Source: Oegoconia quadripuncta (Eukaryota; Arthropoda; Insecta; Lepidoptera; Autostichidae). Taken from it: a DNA stretch of 64,000 nt. The stretch spans positions 33,476,778 to 33,540,777 of the forward strand of contig OX438744.1 in NCBI GenBank assembly GCA_949316235.1. Direction: 5' to 3'. The position numbers and the translations under genes were made by a program. Of this stretch, positions 31,483 to 43,177 are shown one piece after another; position 1 is the stretch's first letter; each line of letters starts with the position of its first letter. The notes beneath the pieces were generated by a model that saw only the letters and a program-made list of their open reading frames with translations, ran no database searches and was not told the origin of the DNA.

Positions 31483-34261
31483 AAAAGCGCGTAAGTAAAA
31501 AAAAAATTGGATGCCTCAAATTGTCTTCATTCTCATGAGACATAAAGTGCAAAGCACTCACGCCATTGGCTAGACTTCGGACGTGAAAGTAATCGAGATT
31601 CGCCGAAAACCGGTCGTAGAATACGACGAACTGCAACACATACGATGTCAATATTTTTGACAGCATTGACGGTTCATTGTTTGACAGCCAAACACTTTCT
31701 AATATTAAAGCGCATATGACAACGAGCAATGTGAATTTTGAATCTCACATACATGAGTAAGAAACTGCGGTAACTTATTATGTTACGCAAAATAAATACT
31801 GGAAGAATTTTTTTACCGTAAGAAAAAAAAATAGGGCATATTAGGTAAGTGAAATACATAGAAGTTATTGGCATAGGTAGTTTAATTATTTTTTCAAAAC
31901 CATCATCGACCCAACCGCCGGCCGGAGATTGATCTGCGACTTGCGGGATTTGTAGGGTTCAGAAATTTATTTGGAATTCATATTTTCTAGAATTTTTTTA
32001 AAATTTAATGATGTAATTATGCGGTAAAGGCACAGATTACTAATAAGTTGTATAGGCTACAAACGCGATCGTTAAATGACACAATTCACCCTTTATTCGA
32101 TGATGGTTTGAAAAAAAAAAATTAAACTACATATGCCAATACCTTCTATTTCACTAACCTAATATGCCCTATTTTGTTTCCTTACGGTAAAAAAACTCAT
32201 TCGGTATAAGATTGTAGGGTTCATTGTCTACTGAATTACTTCTTTATTTTAAACAAGGCAAAGGTTGAAAGTCATAGAGACACGTTAATTAACATTCTGC
32301 AATTTAAATGACAGTTCCATATTCAAAACAATGGTGTCCGTGAGAGTTCTCCGTTCCATAGACAAAGCGTAATTATTCAGTTCCGTTTTTACGATCACAG
32401 GAACGGGCCATTAGTGGCACAGGGGCTTGATTAATTTCTGTGCAAAATGTAGATTTGAAATCAAGAAACCTGTTTTTAATCTAAAAGATTCCTTGAAGTC
32501 TTTCATTAAGATCCCATTAAGTCGAGCTAAATTAATTGTTATTGTGTATCAGATTATTCTAATACGAAAGAGGTTAATTCGAAATAATTAACAATGACCA
32601 ATTAAGATTTATGGAACAGTTAAGACTTAAAACTTACATAACAAGGTTACATTTCAAAATACCAACCCGTGACCCGTGTAAGTGTTATAAAATAATTTAT
32701 TGTGTTTGAATCGATTTAATCAGTCACGATATATTGATTTTTGACTCTGATTAATTTAAAACTTGTTCCGAGCCTAACCGTGAAAGCCAGAGAGGCAATG
32801 TCAAGAGCTTCGCCACATAAAGAACGCGCCATATTCGACGCATGCTCGCTGGGCATTGACCATAGACAAGTCAGTTGCCTTTTAAGCGCATTAAACTGGC
32901 CATGGCACTTTGCGTAACAGCCTAACAGGCCGTTCGTAATCCAAATAAGAGAGCAGTATACGTATTTATGGTGATTGGATTCCTTTCACACGCTTTTTAA
33001 CAGAGTTTGATTTATAGCGGGCCTTAAAAGTGTGTTTATCAAATTTATCATGACGTTTTGTTAATGAACTTTACTTAATTTACTTACCACGCTTTCCCAA
33101 CTCCCGCCAAAGATAGATTTGTCCAACATCGCGATGCACTGTAAAGAGGCTGCTCTACAAACGAATCCACACACTAAAGAGTTTCTTTTTGATATTCCGC
33201 CAAATTACGAAATATCGGATTGGGTAATGTTATGGTGTATCCGAGGTTGATCACGTTGTCACTGGTTTCTTTTAGTTTTTGGCACAGTGTTCACGGCTCG
33301 AGTTCGCCTGTACGACTGGTGTGAATCCGTTTCAGTTTCATATTTATAGTGTCTCGGGAGTTCGGGAGAGGGCGGGTTTCAGGAAGAGGCCGGTTAGTGT
33401 CTTCCACTTAACACGTAGTCACGCCTCTGTATTTTGGGGTTGTGTGTTCGGGGAAGCCCGTCTAAAAGCGTGCATGCACCGCTTAAGTAGGTTTTGGTTC
33501 TATGTCGCGATGCGGCTCATACTTGGAATACTTGGAATTCAGGAACATTCCTGAAGACAGTGTACATACACTGTCTTCGTTTTCTCGCAGCAAGAGTTAC
33601 GTGAAACCCGATTTCTTAAATTGTCTGGGTTCTCAAAAATGACGAAATTGTATTCCTTTTGCGATGTTTCAAGTTAGTCACTATTTTAAAATGAAAACTT
33701 TATTCGATAGGTATCTTTATTCTAAGAAACCTTGTGATCTCAGGGGTTTGAAGGTATTAAAGCTCTCAAAGACTCATGGTAGTACTATCACGCTTAAGAA
33801 ATTCGACTTAGTAGAGACCACTTAATTATTGTAAAAGTGTAATAAATACTCCACAATCTTTTCTTTGCTTTACAAAAACACTTGATCCCAGCAGACTTCC
33901 ATTTGCACAATATCAAGTTCTAAGGCTATAAAATCCATTTTAGACTGGAGTGAAAGCCATATCTCTGACAATTTTAGGTTTATAACCCTAAACTCCCCAG
34001 GCAAGTGCAAGCTCGGCTGCACTCGTGCAAGTCGAGTGATGACGTCAGTTGTACGTTGTACAGCATACAGGTGGTATGCAGAAAGTTAAGTCTGCATTCG
34101 ACTAACTGCTTGACGACCGCCGTGTGAAGGGCCTGAGGTCGATTATCGGCCGAGACAATTTTTTTTCTCAAATCTGGGGGTGAACATTGACAGCTCGAAT
34201 GAAAAGTAATTCTTAGAAACATAGAAAACTCCCGAGGAACCCAACATAATAATATCATCCA
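31483..34261. other. No gene recognised
   Basis: About 2.8 kb. 33270-33600 is GC-richer than its surroundings and could be transcribed, but the frame at 33279-33554 has no recognisable domain. Confidence 0.35.
33553..33578. repeat. Perfect 12-bp hairpin with 2-base loop
   Basis: GAAGACAGTGTA, CA, TACACTGTCTTC: a 12-base stem without mismatch. It is not part of a recognised transposon and lies in the GC-richer patch. Confidence 0.7.
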
Positions 34262-34375
34262 GCCCCCGTAGCATGGTACCGTTTGTCGCGCCGGATGCGA
34301 CGTGAGAGTGGGATAGTTGTATATTTCGTCCAAACGAATGAGCAGGAGAAATATCTCCCGCAACATGCTGCTATT
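34262..34375 (+). repeat. Relic of the 142-bp end-of-window repeat
   Basis: CCCCCGTAGCATGGTACCGT, GTGGGATAGTTGTATATTTC and CGAATGAGCAGGA match the repeat at 63780-64000 in the same orientation. Confidence 0.5.
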
Positions 34376-35843
34376 GCAGATATACAAAGCATTTGTTTTG
34401 AAGTTAAAGTTAAATATATTCGAAACGTCTGCACAGATTTTAATCAGACATGGGTAAGAACCTTTCCCCTAATTTAATCTGAAATAAAAGAAAATCGCCC
34501 TCAAATCGGACCGCGCATTATTGAGATACATCCAGACAAATCCTGGACGCATACAACTCCGTCAAAATTTAACACCCGTCCTTTTTAGGCGAATTAAAAA
34601 TGTCGGTTACAGAGAAATAAATCAAACTTTATACAGACTTGTATTACTGACTTTTAATGGAGTACATTAGGGTGCTGTGTTGAACTGTACCAAACGTGCA
34701 CATTGTCTGAAATTAACAGTGCTGTAATTAGATTTGTTGTACAGTTCCTGTAGTAAAAACACATCACTTTGTAGTCAACCAATGTCCTTGACACGTGCTT
34801 TGTTCTAAAAACTGTATCGCTTCCATACTCTCCCTTCAAAATAAAATTCAGATTCGGTTTTGTAATTTCGAGACATTACATTAATTGAAATTATTGTCAT
34901 AATCCCTTGGCTTTTGTGATAAATGATGAAACAGAAAAAAAGACAGAAATTATAAAGGTTATCTTTTAAATAACCAACTTACAGATGTTTGACGGGACGG
35001 GGATAATAGCCCACCAAATTCAAATTTTAATTGTACTTTCAATGGTATCTATATATGAGAAAACTTGCTCGTCAATGACTATCACTTTAGTACTACATAT
35101 ATCCGCTATTTAAAGTCAAACGTGAGCTAATTAAAGGATTTCCTATATGATGTCTCCTACTATATGTAGCTAAGTTTGAACGCCCAGTCTACTGTTCATT
35201 AACGACTTTCATGGTTGACTGGAATAAATCCCGCTGTGGGATAAGTCCGCCTTTGTGCATAGTTATAAGAAATATGTTCTGTATTTATTTTCTTTTTGTA
35301 CAATGAAGCGTTTACAAATAAACGAACAATGTCTAGTGTTTATAAGTAAGAAAAATAAATTAATATAATTTTTTGAATTGCACAGGCCAAACTCGTCTTG
35401 ATCTTTACTTAAAACCAGCGTTAAGTCAAGTTTTGATTTTACAACATTGCTTGACTCGAGTTTCAATAATAGTGAAGCAGGACTAGAACAAAGGGACTCC
35501 CTTATCATAAGCAACATCATATATCGATAAGACTGTCTGGGGAAAGGGGTGAAGTTGCTGGCTCCCGTCCCGTAATGAATTTCGAATCCTTTGGCCATGT
35601 TCCATAGTCCTGTAGAACTTGTGAATCCGTTGCCTGGGATGGACTACAAGGAAGTAGACACCAATTAAATCTCACATTAACAAAGAGGTATGGGCTTACC
35701 CTAAGTAATAGTTTATAGCTTGCAGAAACAGAAATGACTTAGTTAAGAAATAGAGAATCAAGCAATTAAGCATTTGCTCTTATCACACAGCCATAGACCA
35801 TCCACGTAATCCTCTCGGCTCGCCTTATCTGATCAGCTCTTAG
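34376..35843. other. No gene recognised
   Basis: 34395-34600 is the diverged partner of the dispersed repeat at 341-485. Otherwise no feature. Confidence 0.35.
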
Positions 35844-35976
35844 ATTATGTAACTTCATCGGTACCGTCATCGATTACGTTGACCAATGAGAAACCGTCAA
35901 ATTGCCGAGCGAGCGATGGGCCAACCAATCACATGTCAGAACGTAACCGATGACGATAACGATGAAGTTATGTAAT
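35844..35976. mobile_element. Short MITE, 133 bp
   Basis: Left ATTATGTAACTTCATCGGTA pairs with right 'acgatgaagttatgtaat', and the match continues inward for about 38 bases (CGTCATCGATTACGTT against AACGTAACCGATGACG). No frame. Confidence 0.65.
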
Positions 35977-35987
35977 AGGACCCCTGG

Positions 35988-36374
35988 TGACGTTTCGTCG
36001 CTCGACGATATGGTTTAAGGTTACGAGAACATTTGAATTATGCTGTATTGATTGATTTTGCATTACATTGGTTACATTCCCCATCTGCGAGGGGAGTGAT
36101 TTCTTTCCTTAATAAATCTGGAGTCCAAGATATCAGTGGAATCATGTAAGGGGTCGCTTATATTACTCGATATTGCACCTACTGAAGGAAGATGGTAATC
36201 TACCATCAGTAGGCGCCGTGTCGAGTCAGTACATTCAAGATTAAAGGAGGTACAGTGCGAGGAGTGAGGGGTGCGATTTGGCGAAAGGGAAGAAAATCGT
36301 ATGAATCCATTTGCTTAAAATTTGTCAAAGGTGTCAAACCCGTAGAAGGACATTAGGCGTGTCACATCACTATT
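35988..36374 (+). repeat. Left arm of a large inverted repeat
   Basis: About 387 bases are mirrored at 38150-38540. By eye there is roughly one mismatch per 18 to 20 bases. The arm includes GTTACATTCCCCATCTGCGA, GAGTCCAAGATATCAGTGGA and GTAGAAGGACATTAGGCGTG. Inside it, CCTACTG...CAGTAGG with ATGGTA...TACCAT forms a nested hairpin (about 36178-36213). The ends carry no target-site duplication that I could see. It starts 12 bases after a MITE. Confidence 0.75.
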
Positions 36375-38149
36375 TTATACTATACACCTTACTTTTAGGT
36401 TGGTGTCAGAGGTAGCAATAGGTCACACAGGGCGCCGTCACATCATCAGCATATAAAATAACCCTTCTTTCATTTTCTTGGGACGATTTGCCGTAATCAC
36501 CACGTTGGGCATGGCGATCGTAGATTTTGCTGCTGCCATCACTGGTCTACTGTTGATTGAATGTTCAGTCGCCTTTATGACACCCACTGGAAGATACGGG
36601 TTGGTCTTATTCTAATCTATCGGAAATAACACAGCTCCATGCTGGTATCATTTAAATACGTGTTTTCTCTATTACTACGTTGTTTTTGTTAATGTGCTTG
36701 TAATACGAACAATTAAGTTCCACACAAAGGACATAATTTATAGGCCATAAAGCATTCTTTGTTTCAAATCTCTTGGACGGGATCCAATTTGGAGTTGTGG
36801 CGTTGCGCAATTTGATTATAACTCCATTTTTTTACATAATAACGTTTGAAAGACAATGACCTTTGTTTAATTATGTAGCTACAGTTATCGCTAGGTACGT
36901 TTATTGTGTAAAATGTAATTAGATTTACATTGCAAATTAGGAGCATGTACGATAAAGCCCAGCGAAGATTATTGTGCGGAACCCTAAAAATAAAGTTTCC
37001 TGAATCCTGATTTTTAAAGAAGCAACTTCTTACGCTGTCGCTATTTGTCTTCGATTACCAAAGTTAAGAAATGTCTGGCTCCATCACTTCTTGGATGGGT
37101 GATTTTAATATGAGTGTTTCTGTGCTTTAAATAGTCGGTTCCGTCGGTAGCCTACAGGGCGCCTTAAAACACTGACTATAAGGTGGCCACTAGTTTGGCA
37201 CAAATCTACCAGTCCGAACTGGGACTCAGGGAGAGGAGGCTGTGCCCCAAGAATGAGGACGTAAGTCTGATGATGAGTTCAAAAGAAATTGATCATTCAC
37301 ATAAATTTTTTTAATGCTAAAGTCAGTCTTGTGTTACCATTTATTATTAAACCTTGACCTTGTAAACCTGATTTCCTTCACATTTGAACAACAATACAGT
37401 CCTAATGCTTGATGGCAGAACCATCCAGCCAGCCATTTTACTCCATTTTATAAAGGGGAAGATTCCGGGTGGTTCCTATTATTTTTAAAATTTTAGACAC
37501 AGTGACATACGGCCAGACATTGTTATAAAGTATACGTAATAATAAGACTTTGTTTACTTCTCGAACCGTTCAATCACCGCTGCATGTTGCGAGACAGCTG
37601 CACGGTGCTCTGACGTGATTGCTATAAATAATGTATCGAGTTGACCTACTTGTCGGACGACTCGTCCGGCCACGTCGAATAGGGTTGTCTGGTCCTAAAG
37701 GATCAATTGTATTGTCAATAGCCGATTCTTCAAATAGGGCACACCCTAGCGGTCCGATTTCGTAATAAAATTGAAGTAGCTTGAGGTTTGAGGATTAGAT
37801 AGAAAAGAGTGGCAATCGTCTTTTTACTTTAAAAATAGGATCAATGAGGAAGAGATAAATCAGGAGCTGTTTCGTGAATCCTTGTTTATTTGAAATTAAA
37901 TCTGTTTGTTGTGTGCTTCCCAATTAAAGAAAAGTATGATCAAGTCGTCTTCCTGTGTCGTCATTAGGCGACTAACAGATTCATCGCGGCACAGCAGTAT
38001 ACCAGTGATGAGCAGCAGCGTCACTTGTGAGGTAGTTCCAAAAAATATGTAATCGCCCATGTGGGACACATGCTTCCATGAAAAGCAATTCATACCGCGC
38101 TTTGTGTAAAGCTCTGTATAAAGCTGTTACCTGCGACTTCTTCACGTGG
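36375..38149. other. Spacer between the inverted arms
   Basis: About 1.77 kb without transposase-like frame, SINE or LINE. A minus-strand frame (37981-38214) starts inside the right arm and runs into the spacer. It has CQRCETRRRTLG followed by LFHVKKSQVTALYRALHKAR and ends VPR; no domain is recognised. Confidence 0.4.
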
Positions 38150-38540
38150 AATAGTGATGTTGACATGCCTAATGTCCTTCTACGGGTTTCACACCTTTGA
38201 CAAATTTTAAGCAAATGGATTCATACGATTTTCTTCCCTTTCGCCAAATCGCACTCCTCACTCCTCGCACTGTACCTCCTTTAATCTTGAATCTACTGAC
38301 TCCACACGGCGCCTACTGATGGTAGATTACCATCTTCCTTGAGTAGGTGCAGTGTCGAGTAATATAAGCGACCCGCTACATGATTCTATTGATATCTTGG
38401 ACTCCACATTTATTAAGGAAAGAAATCACTCCCCTCGCAGATGGGGAATGTAACCAATGTAATGCAAAATCAAACAATACAGCATAATTCAAATATTCTA
38501 CCAACCCTAAACCATATCGTCGAGCCACAAAACGTCGCCC
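38150..38540 (-). repeat. Right arm of the large inverted repeat
   Basis: Reverse complement of 35988-36374, including the nested hairpin at about 38311-38346. A small difference in length comes from one- or two-base indels (for example near 38160). Confidence 0.75.
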
Positions 38541-39589
38541 GATCAGATGAGGCGAATCAAGACGATGCTGTCGACGGCCTATTTCCGTATGACGGAGGAA
38601 GTATGGCTGCCTTTTTACACTTCTATACTGTGGGGCGATTTTCGTACACTAGAATATGTCGTGACAAAATATGATGTCTCAATAGAAAAGTATTTTTTTA
38701 TTACTACTACTGTCTGAGGGATCAGTACACATACGAGTAGGTACGTGGGCCTTGTTAAGCTGGAAGGAACCGAGCTCAGGATGATTGCTAAACTCTGCTT
38801 ATAAAGTTGGCGGAATTGGAAACATCAAGTTGTGGAATATTGAGGAAGCTCTATATTCAATATGACAGCGCAATGATTTCGATTGACATCTGAAAAATGT
38901 CGTCTTAGGAAATGAGTCCATAGATCCGGAGTGGTAATTTGATCGTTATTTGATAGAAGATCGTGTCCGATATCGAGATGTATGGAGAAAAATGGAAAAT
39001 CTTCCATCGGGCTGATTGATATCGCCCGGGGACTACGATCCGACAATCGATGGTGGTCTCTTGCCTGCTGGTCCCGAAAATACTTCATTAGCGCGATGTA
39101 GGACACGTGCTCTGATTGGCTGGCCTAGGCAACCGTATACATAGGCTAACATCGAAGACGTTATAAATTATAGTTGAATTTTTACTCAATTATATGCCCA
39201 ACTTTCACTATGGGGATAAATCCCAAATCTCGAAGAAACAGCAGTTCTTTACTAATTCTCGAACAAAATGATAGTTCACATACATTAATAAAGTATCAAA
39301 ACACTTCTGAAACGACAATGGCTTGGAGTTCCACTTATAAGTTCAATTTGTCAAGGTCATTGGACCCTGACCCAAAGGGACATTAATTGACACAAATTGT
39401 AGCAACCTTCATATCTGTGACTGAATAGACAGTGCAAACGTCAATGGCACTATAGAATATTATACGTTCCACTTGAATACCGTTAAAGGCTTTTAATTGG
39501 TTTTTAATGAGGACTTGTATATTAATTTGCGAATGTAAACACTGACAAATCAGTTTCCAGAACAATCCAAACTGATGATAGTGTGAAGC
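38541..39589. other. No gene recognised
   Basis: A minus-strand frame at 38825-39106 (93 residues) lacks any motif I know. Nothing else found. Confidence 0.35.
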
Positions 39590-39800
39590 GCGAAGTATTA
39601 TTTCTGAAGGGCATAGAATTATATCTGAGGAGCGTAGTATTATATCTGAGGGGTGTAGTATTATACCTGAGGGGCGTAGTATTATATCTGAGGGGCGTAG
39701 TAGTATACTGAGGGGCGTAGTATTACAACTGAAGGACGTAGTATCATTTCTGAAGGGTGTTTTGGTCTTTCCGAAGAGCGTAGTATTCTAATAGCGTAGT
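39590..39800. repeat. 21-bp minisatellite, about 9-10 units
   Basis: The unit is close to TATCTGAGGGGCGTAGTATTA. The CTGA/CCGA core recurs at 39604, 39625, 39646, 39667, 39688, 39708, 39729, 39750 and 39772, so steps are 21 with one 20 and one 22. End units are the most diverged. The 20-base unit breaks any continuous reading frame. Confidence 0.85.
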
Positions 39801-40386
39801 ATTATGCAAATTTTGCGGTGGCTGGTGTATTCACTGGCTTGCATGGCACCCTGTTTTTTTTGTATTTTATTAAGGATTTTAAAACTTCTTCCTTCCCAAG
39901 CGACTATAAAATGAATATCGGAATCTGCTCCATTTATAAAAAACAAATAGCAACCGATCTGTACTAAAACAGAGCAATATAACTTATTGCACAACAAAAA
40001 GGAATGAAATAGAGTAGGTAAACGCAAAACAGTACAATATCGACGGTTTTATAGGTCAAATCATTGTTCCGAGAGGAATTTTGAGAACGTATTCAATAAC
40101 AAATGCTGTTACAGTCTTATTTGCAGTAACATAAAAAGTAATGGTGGATTGTGTTGATGTAAATTACTGCCTTGGTTTTGTATAATTTGTGAGTGACACG
40201 TTAATTTAGGGATTTGTGAGTGACACGATAATTTAGGGAGGCATATTATCTCTCGATACTACATCTGGCTTTACTAAAACGAAAACTTAAAAAAAAACGA
40301 GTACTAGTTGTCTATCCGTTATGACTTTTTTCTCAGTATCCATCTGCTACATGTATCAACTAAAATGTCAAATTCCTTGTAGTTTT
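39801..40386. repeat. Unassigned, with a 27-bp tandem duplication
   Basis: 40185-40211 and 40212-40238 are two copies of ATTTGTGAGTGACACG followed by T/A-TAATTTAGGG. The rest has no feature. Confidence 0.6.
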
Positions 40387-40717
40387 AACCGCCTCCGGGA
40401 CTCAATGTATACAACATAGGGTTTACGAATCGGAGGTCGCGGGTTTGATCCCCAGCGGGGTACTTGTTTAGTACTCGCTTTGATTGGTGGTAGGGCATTT
40501 TAAATGTCCGCCTGGCTAGCTACCACCATCTTATCTAAATCTGCCGCCAAACAGCAATGTTGATGGCACTTTTGTGTTCCGGTTGTCCGAGATAAGATAG
40601 CCAGTTCCCCAAAAATTTGGGTTTCCGGGTCAGTACGCTTCCACCTTCGACCTCATCTTCACTTGACATCAGGTGTGATTGGGGTCAAGTACGAACCTGT
40701 CGTGCATAAAAAAAAAT
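40387..40717 (+). mobile_element. tRNA-derived SINE, family C
   Basis: AACCGCCTCCGGGACTCAAT head, GGTTTGATCCC in the B-box place (one change), full body, and TCGTGCATAAAAAAAAA tail. Confidence 0.8.
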
Positions 40718-40814
40718 AGGTTTGCCGGTTTAAAAAGTTTTGTCAATTGTATGTAACCGTCAGCCGTCGTACTAAGTAGGTAATTTTTTTTGCGTTCGAT
40801 CGCTAAATTTCGTA

Positions 40815-40917
40815 CCATGCAAGCCTCTGGATGCGAGCAGCGCAGGGCCGATGGTTGTGGAGATCTTTGGGGGAGGTTTTGTTCAGCAGTGGATGTCTTT
40901 CGGCTGATATGATGAAG
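40815..40917 (+). repeat. LINE ORF tail fragment
   Basis: CAAGCCTCTGGATGCGAGCA, TCTTTGGGGGAGGTTTTGTT and CTTTCGGCTGATATGATGA match 16690-16797. Confidence 0.5.
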
Positions 40918-41061
40918 CGCCCTAGAAGCACAAAATAACTAATAGTACTCTAGAAGCAAAAGGGGAGAAACGTCTAATGGATGGACGATTTGAACGATAA
41001 AAATCTAGAGCGCTATTGAACTGAAAATTTATATATGGTACGACCAGCCCGTAAAGTAGGA

Positions 41062-41368
41062 GCGTCGGTGGCTTAGCGGTTAGGGCGCGGTCTCCCAATT
41101 TAGGAGGTCCTGGTTCGATTCCCAGGCAGACCAATGTACCAATGAGTTTTTGAATTTAATTTAATTACATGTGCATTTATCCGACTGCTCTTAAACGGTG
41201 AAGGAAAACATCGCGAGGAAACCTGCATGCCTGAGAAATAAAAATTCAATGGCATGTGAAGTCCCCAACCCGCATTGGGCCAGCGTGGTGGACTATGGCC
41301 CATACTCCCACATATAAGAGGGAAGGCCTATATCCCTGCAGTGGGATGTTTACGGGCTGATGATGACG
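41062..41368 (+). mobile_element. tRNA-derived SINE, family D
   Basis: GCGTCGGTGGCTTAGCGGTT head with consensus B box GGTTCGATTCC; body and ATCCCTGCAGTGGGATGTTT as in 15531-15840; ends GATGATGACG. Confidence 0.85.
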
Positions 41369-41631
41369 AATGCAGGTCACGAGTCCTACTCGCACTGGAC
41401 TGTCATTTTAGAAGTATTAGTAAACTCTTTTAACACTTCAACGTTTCCGTGAACCGGTTGAAGCCCATGGCAGGTCAGTCTACGGGTCAGCTATTGACCT
41501 ACTTAGTATCGCTTTACAGCATTTCGCCAATTGTCATTAATATTAATACCTTCCTAGAAGCTCCCGTTCGCTCTATATCCGTATATATCTTGGGCTATTT
41601 TTACCGGGAATGGTCGTTTCTGTTGAAATGT

Positions 41632-42027
41632 GAATAGAGCGGATTGCCGATGCGTTGTTTATGTATGTGTACGTACGTACGTTCACTGTGCTTTCGTGTT
41701 CCCGGTATTCTTACATATAAGTAACTACTTCATTATCTCCAGTTTCTTTCTTTGTGGATTAGGAGCCCGAACCGCCTCCGTGGCTCAATGTAAACAACAT
41801 TGAGTTTACGATTCGGAGGTCGCGGGTTCGATCCCCAGCGGGGTACGTGTTTAAGTACTCGGTTTGGTTAGTGGTAGGGCATTTTAAATCTGCCGCCAAG
41901 CAGCAATGTTATTCGCATTGTTGTGTTCCGGTTGTCGGAGATAAGATAGCCAGTCCCCCAAATGTGTTGGGGTTTCCGGGTCAGTACGCTTCCACCTTCG
42001 ACCTCATCTTCACTTATCAGGTGTGAT
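41632..42027 (+). repeat. Left arm of inverted duplication around a SINE
   Basis: The arm joins about 140 bases of non-SINE sequence (TGTACGTACGTACGTTCACT, TACATATAAGTAACTACTTC, GTTTCTTTCTTTGTGGATTA) to most of a family C SINE. The same composite is present in reverse at 42773-43169 with few mismatches. Because unique flank is shared, this is a segmental inverted duplication, not two independent SINE insertions. Confidence 0.8.
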
Positions 42028-42071
42028 TGGGGTCAAGTACAAACGCGTCGTGCATAAAAAAAAAAAAAAAA
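41770..42071 (+). mobile_element. tRNA-derived SINE, family C
   Basis: Head AACCGCCTCCGTGGCTCAAT, B box GGTTCGATCCC, tail TGCATAAAAA. It lacks the 'gtccgcctggctagctacc' segment present in 19349 and 40387, an internal deletion shared with its inverted partner. Confidence 0.8.
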
Positions 42072-42452
42072 GGAGTATTTAAAACCGACTTGAGTATTTA
42101 AAGTGATCGCCGGAGCACGGAAACACTCGTATTAAAATGCCACTCGTGGTCACCCATCCAAGGACTGACAGCGCTAGGATTTCGCTAATCGAAAACAAAT
42201 ATCGAATGCGACTGCGCCAGGAGTGCTTCTTATAAGGCAAATAATTATTTATTTATTTTATTATGTTCAATAGCTAAGATGGATATATAAACCAACTTTC
42301 AATTGGACTTAATGATCGTTTAAGACGAGATGTCACGCTCTCTTCACACTATGGTCAATTAGCATGTTTAATAGTATACTATTGTAACCACGGGCTTTCC
42401 AAACGAGCCGAATGTGGTGGAGTGTCGATTACATGAGCTCCATTTATAACTC

Positions 42453-42774
42453 CCTGTGTGTCTGTCTGTGGCATTGTAGCACCAAACCGGCTAAAGCTAT
42501 TTATTTTTAAAACCTAGTTATTATCTGATAATTCTTAGAAGATGTATTTTTTAGTGGCATTTGTCATTATTTCTGTTTCCTTTTTATTATTATTATTATT
42601 TTTACATTGAAAAGACAGAATAATTTAATTTTTAAATCTCATACTCTGTACGCATTGAAGAGCGGTGTTTTCTAACACAAGTATATTTAATACTTACCAG
42701 AAAACTCCGTCCACTGTACTGTAAACAAACTTGAGAATGCAATAAACTATTTTTATTTACTTTTAAGATACATG
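42453..42774 (+). repeat. Direct repeat A (partner at 48145-48468)
   Basis: Runs TGTCTGTCTGTGGCATTGTA, CACCAAACCGGCTAAAGCTA, (TTA)n, TTGAAAAGACAGAATAATTT, CCGTCCACTGTACTGTAAAC and ends CTTTTAAGATACAT. The partner beyond the copia element is near-identical, with one extra TTA and a handful of substitutions. Confidence 0.8.
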
Positions 42775-43169
42775 ACCTCAATCACACCTGATAAGTGAAG
42801 ATGAGGTCGAAGGTGGAAGCGTACTGACCCGGAAACCCCAACACATTTGGGGGACTGGCTATCTTATCTCCGACAACCGGAACACAACAATGCGAATAAC
42901 AATGCTGCTTGGCGGCAGATTTAAAATGCCCTACCACTAACCAAACCGAGTACTTAAACACGTACCCCGCTGGGGATCGAACCCACGACCTCCGAATCGT
43001 AAACTCAATGTTGTTTACATTGAGCCACGGAGGCGGTTCGGGCTCCTAATCCACAAAGAAAGAAACTGGAGATAATGAAGTAGTTACTTATATGTAAGAA
43101 TACCAGGAACACGAAAGCACAGTGAACGTACGTACACACACATAAACAACGCACCGGCAATCCGTTCTA
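42773..43169 (-). repeat. Right arm of inverted duplication, with SINE C
   Basis: Reverse complement of 41632-42027. SINE part is 42775-43038. The flank part ends CAATCCGTTCTAT just before the copia target site. Confidence 0.8.
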
Positions 43170-43172
43170 TGC

Positions 43173-43177
43173 CCTGA
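43173..43177 (+). repeat. Target-site duplication CCTGA, left
   Basis: CCTGA directly precedes the 5' LTR and recurs directly after the 3' LTR at 48145-48149. Five bases is the usual duplication for Ty1/copia integrase. Confidence 0.9.

Noticed and set aside
33279..33554. Plus-strand frame of 91 residues in a GC-richer patch
   Set aside because: No motif and no splice signals that would make an exon; GC-rich sequence lengthens chance frames.
33980..34387. Minus-strand frame of 135 residues
   Set aside because: Its first part is the reverse of the dispersed 142-bp-type repeat, which gives the same LDE-YNY peptide at 63680-63989.
39590..39815. Heptad-repeat protein encoded by the 21-bp minisatellite
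   Set aside because: No ATG, stops just upstream, and a 20-base unit shifts the frame.
41062..41133. Possible true tRNA gene with good A and B boxes
   Set aside because: The standard family D SINE body and GAT-rich tail follow directly.
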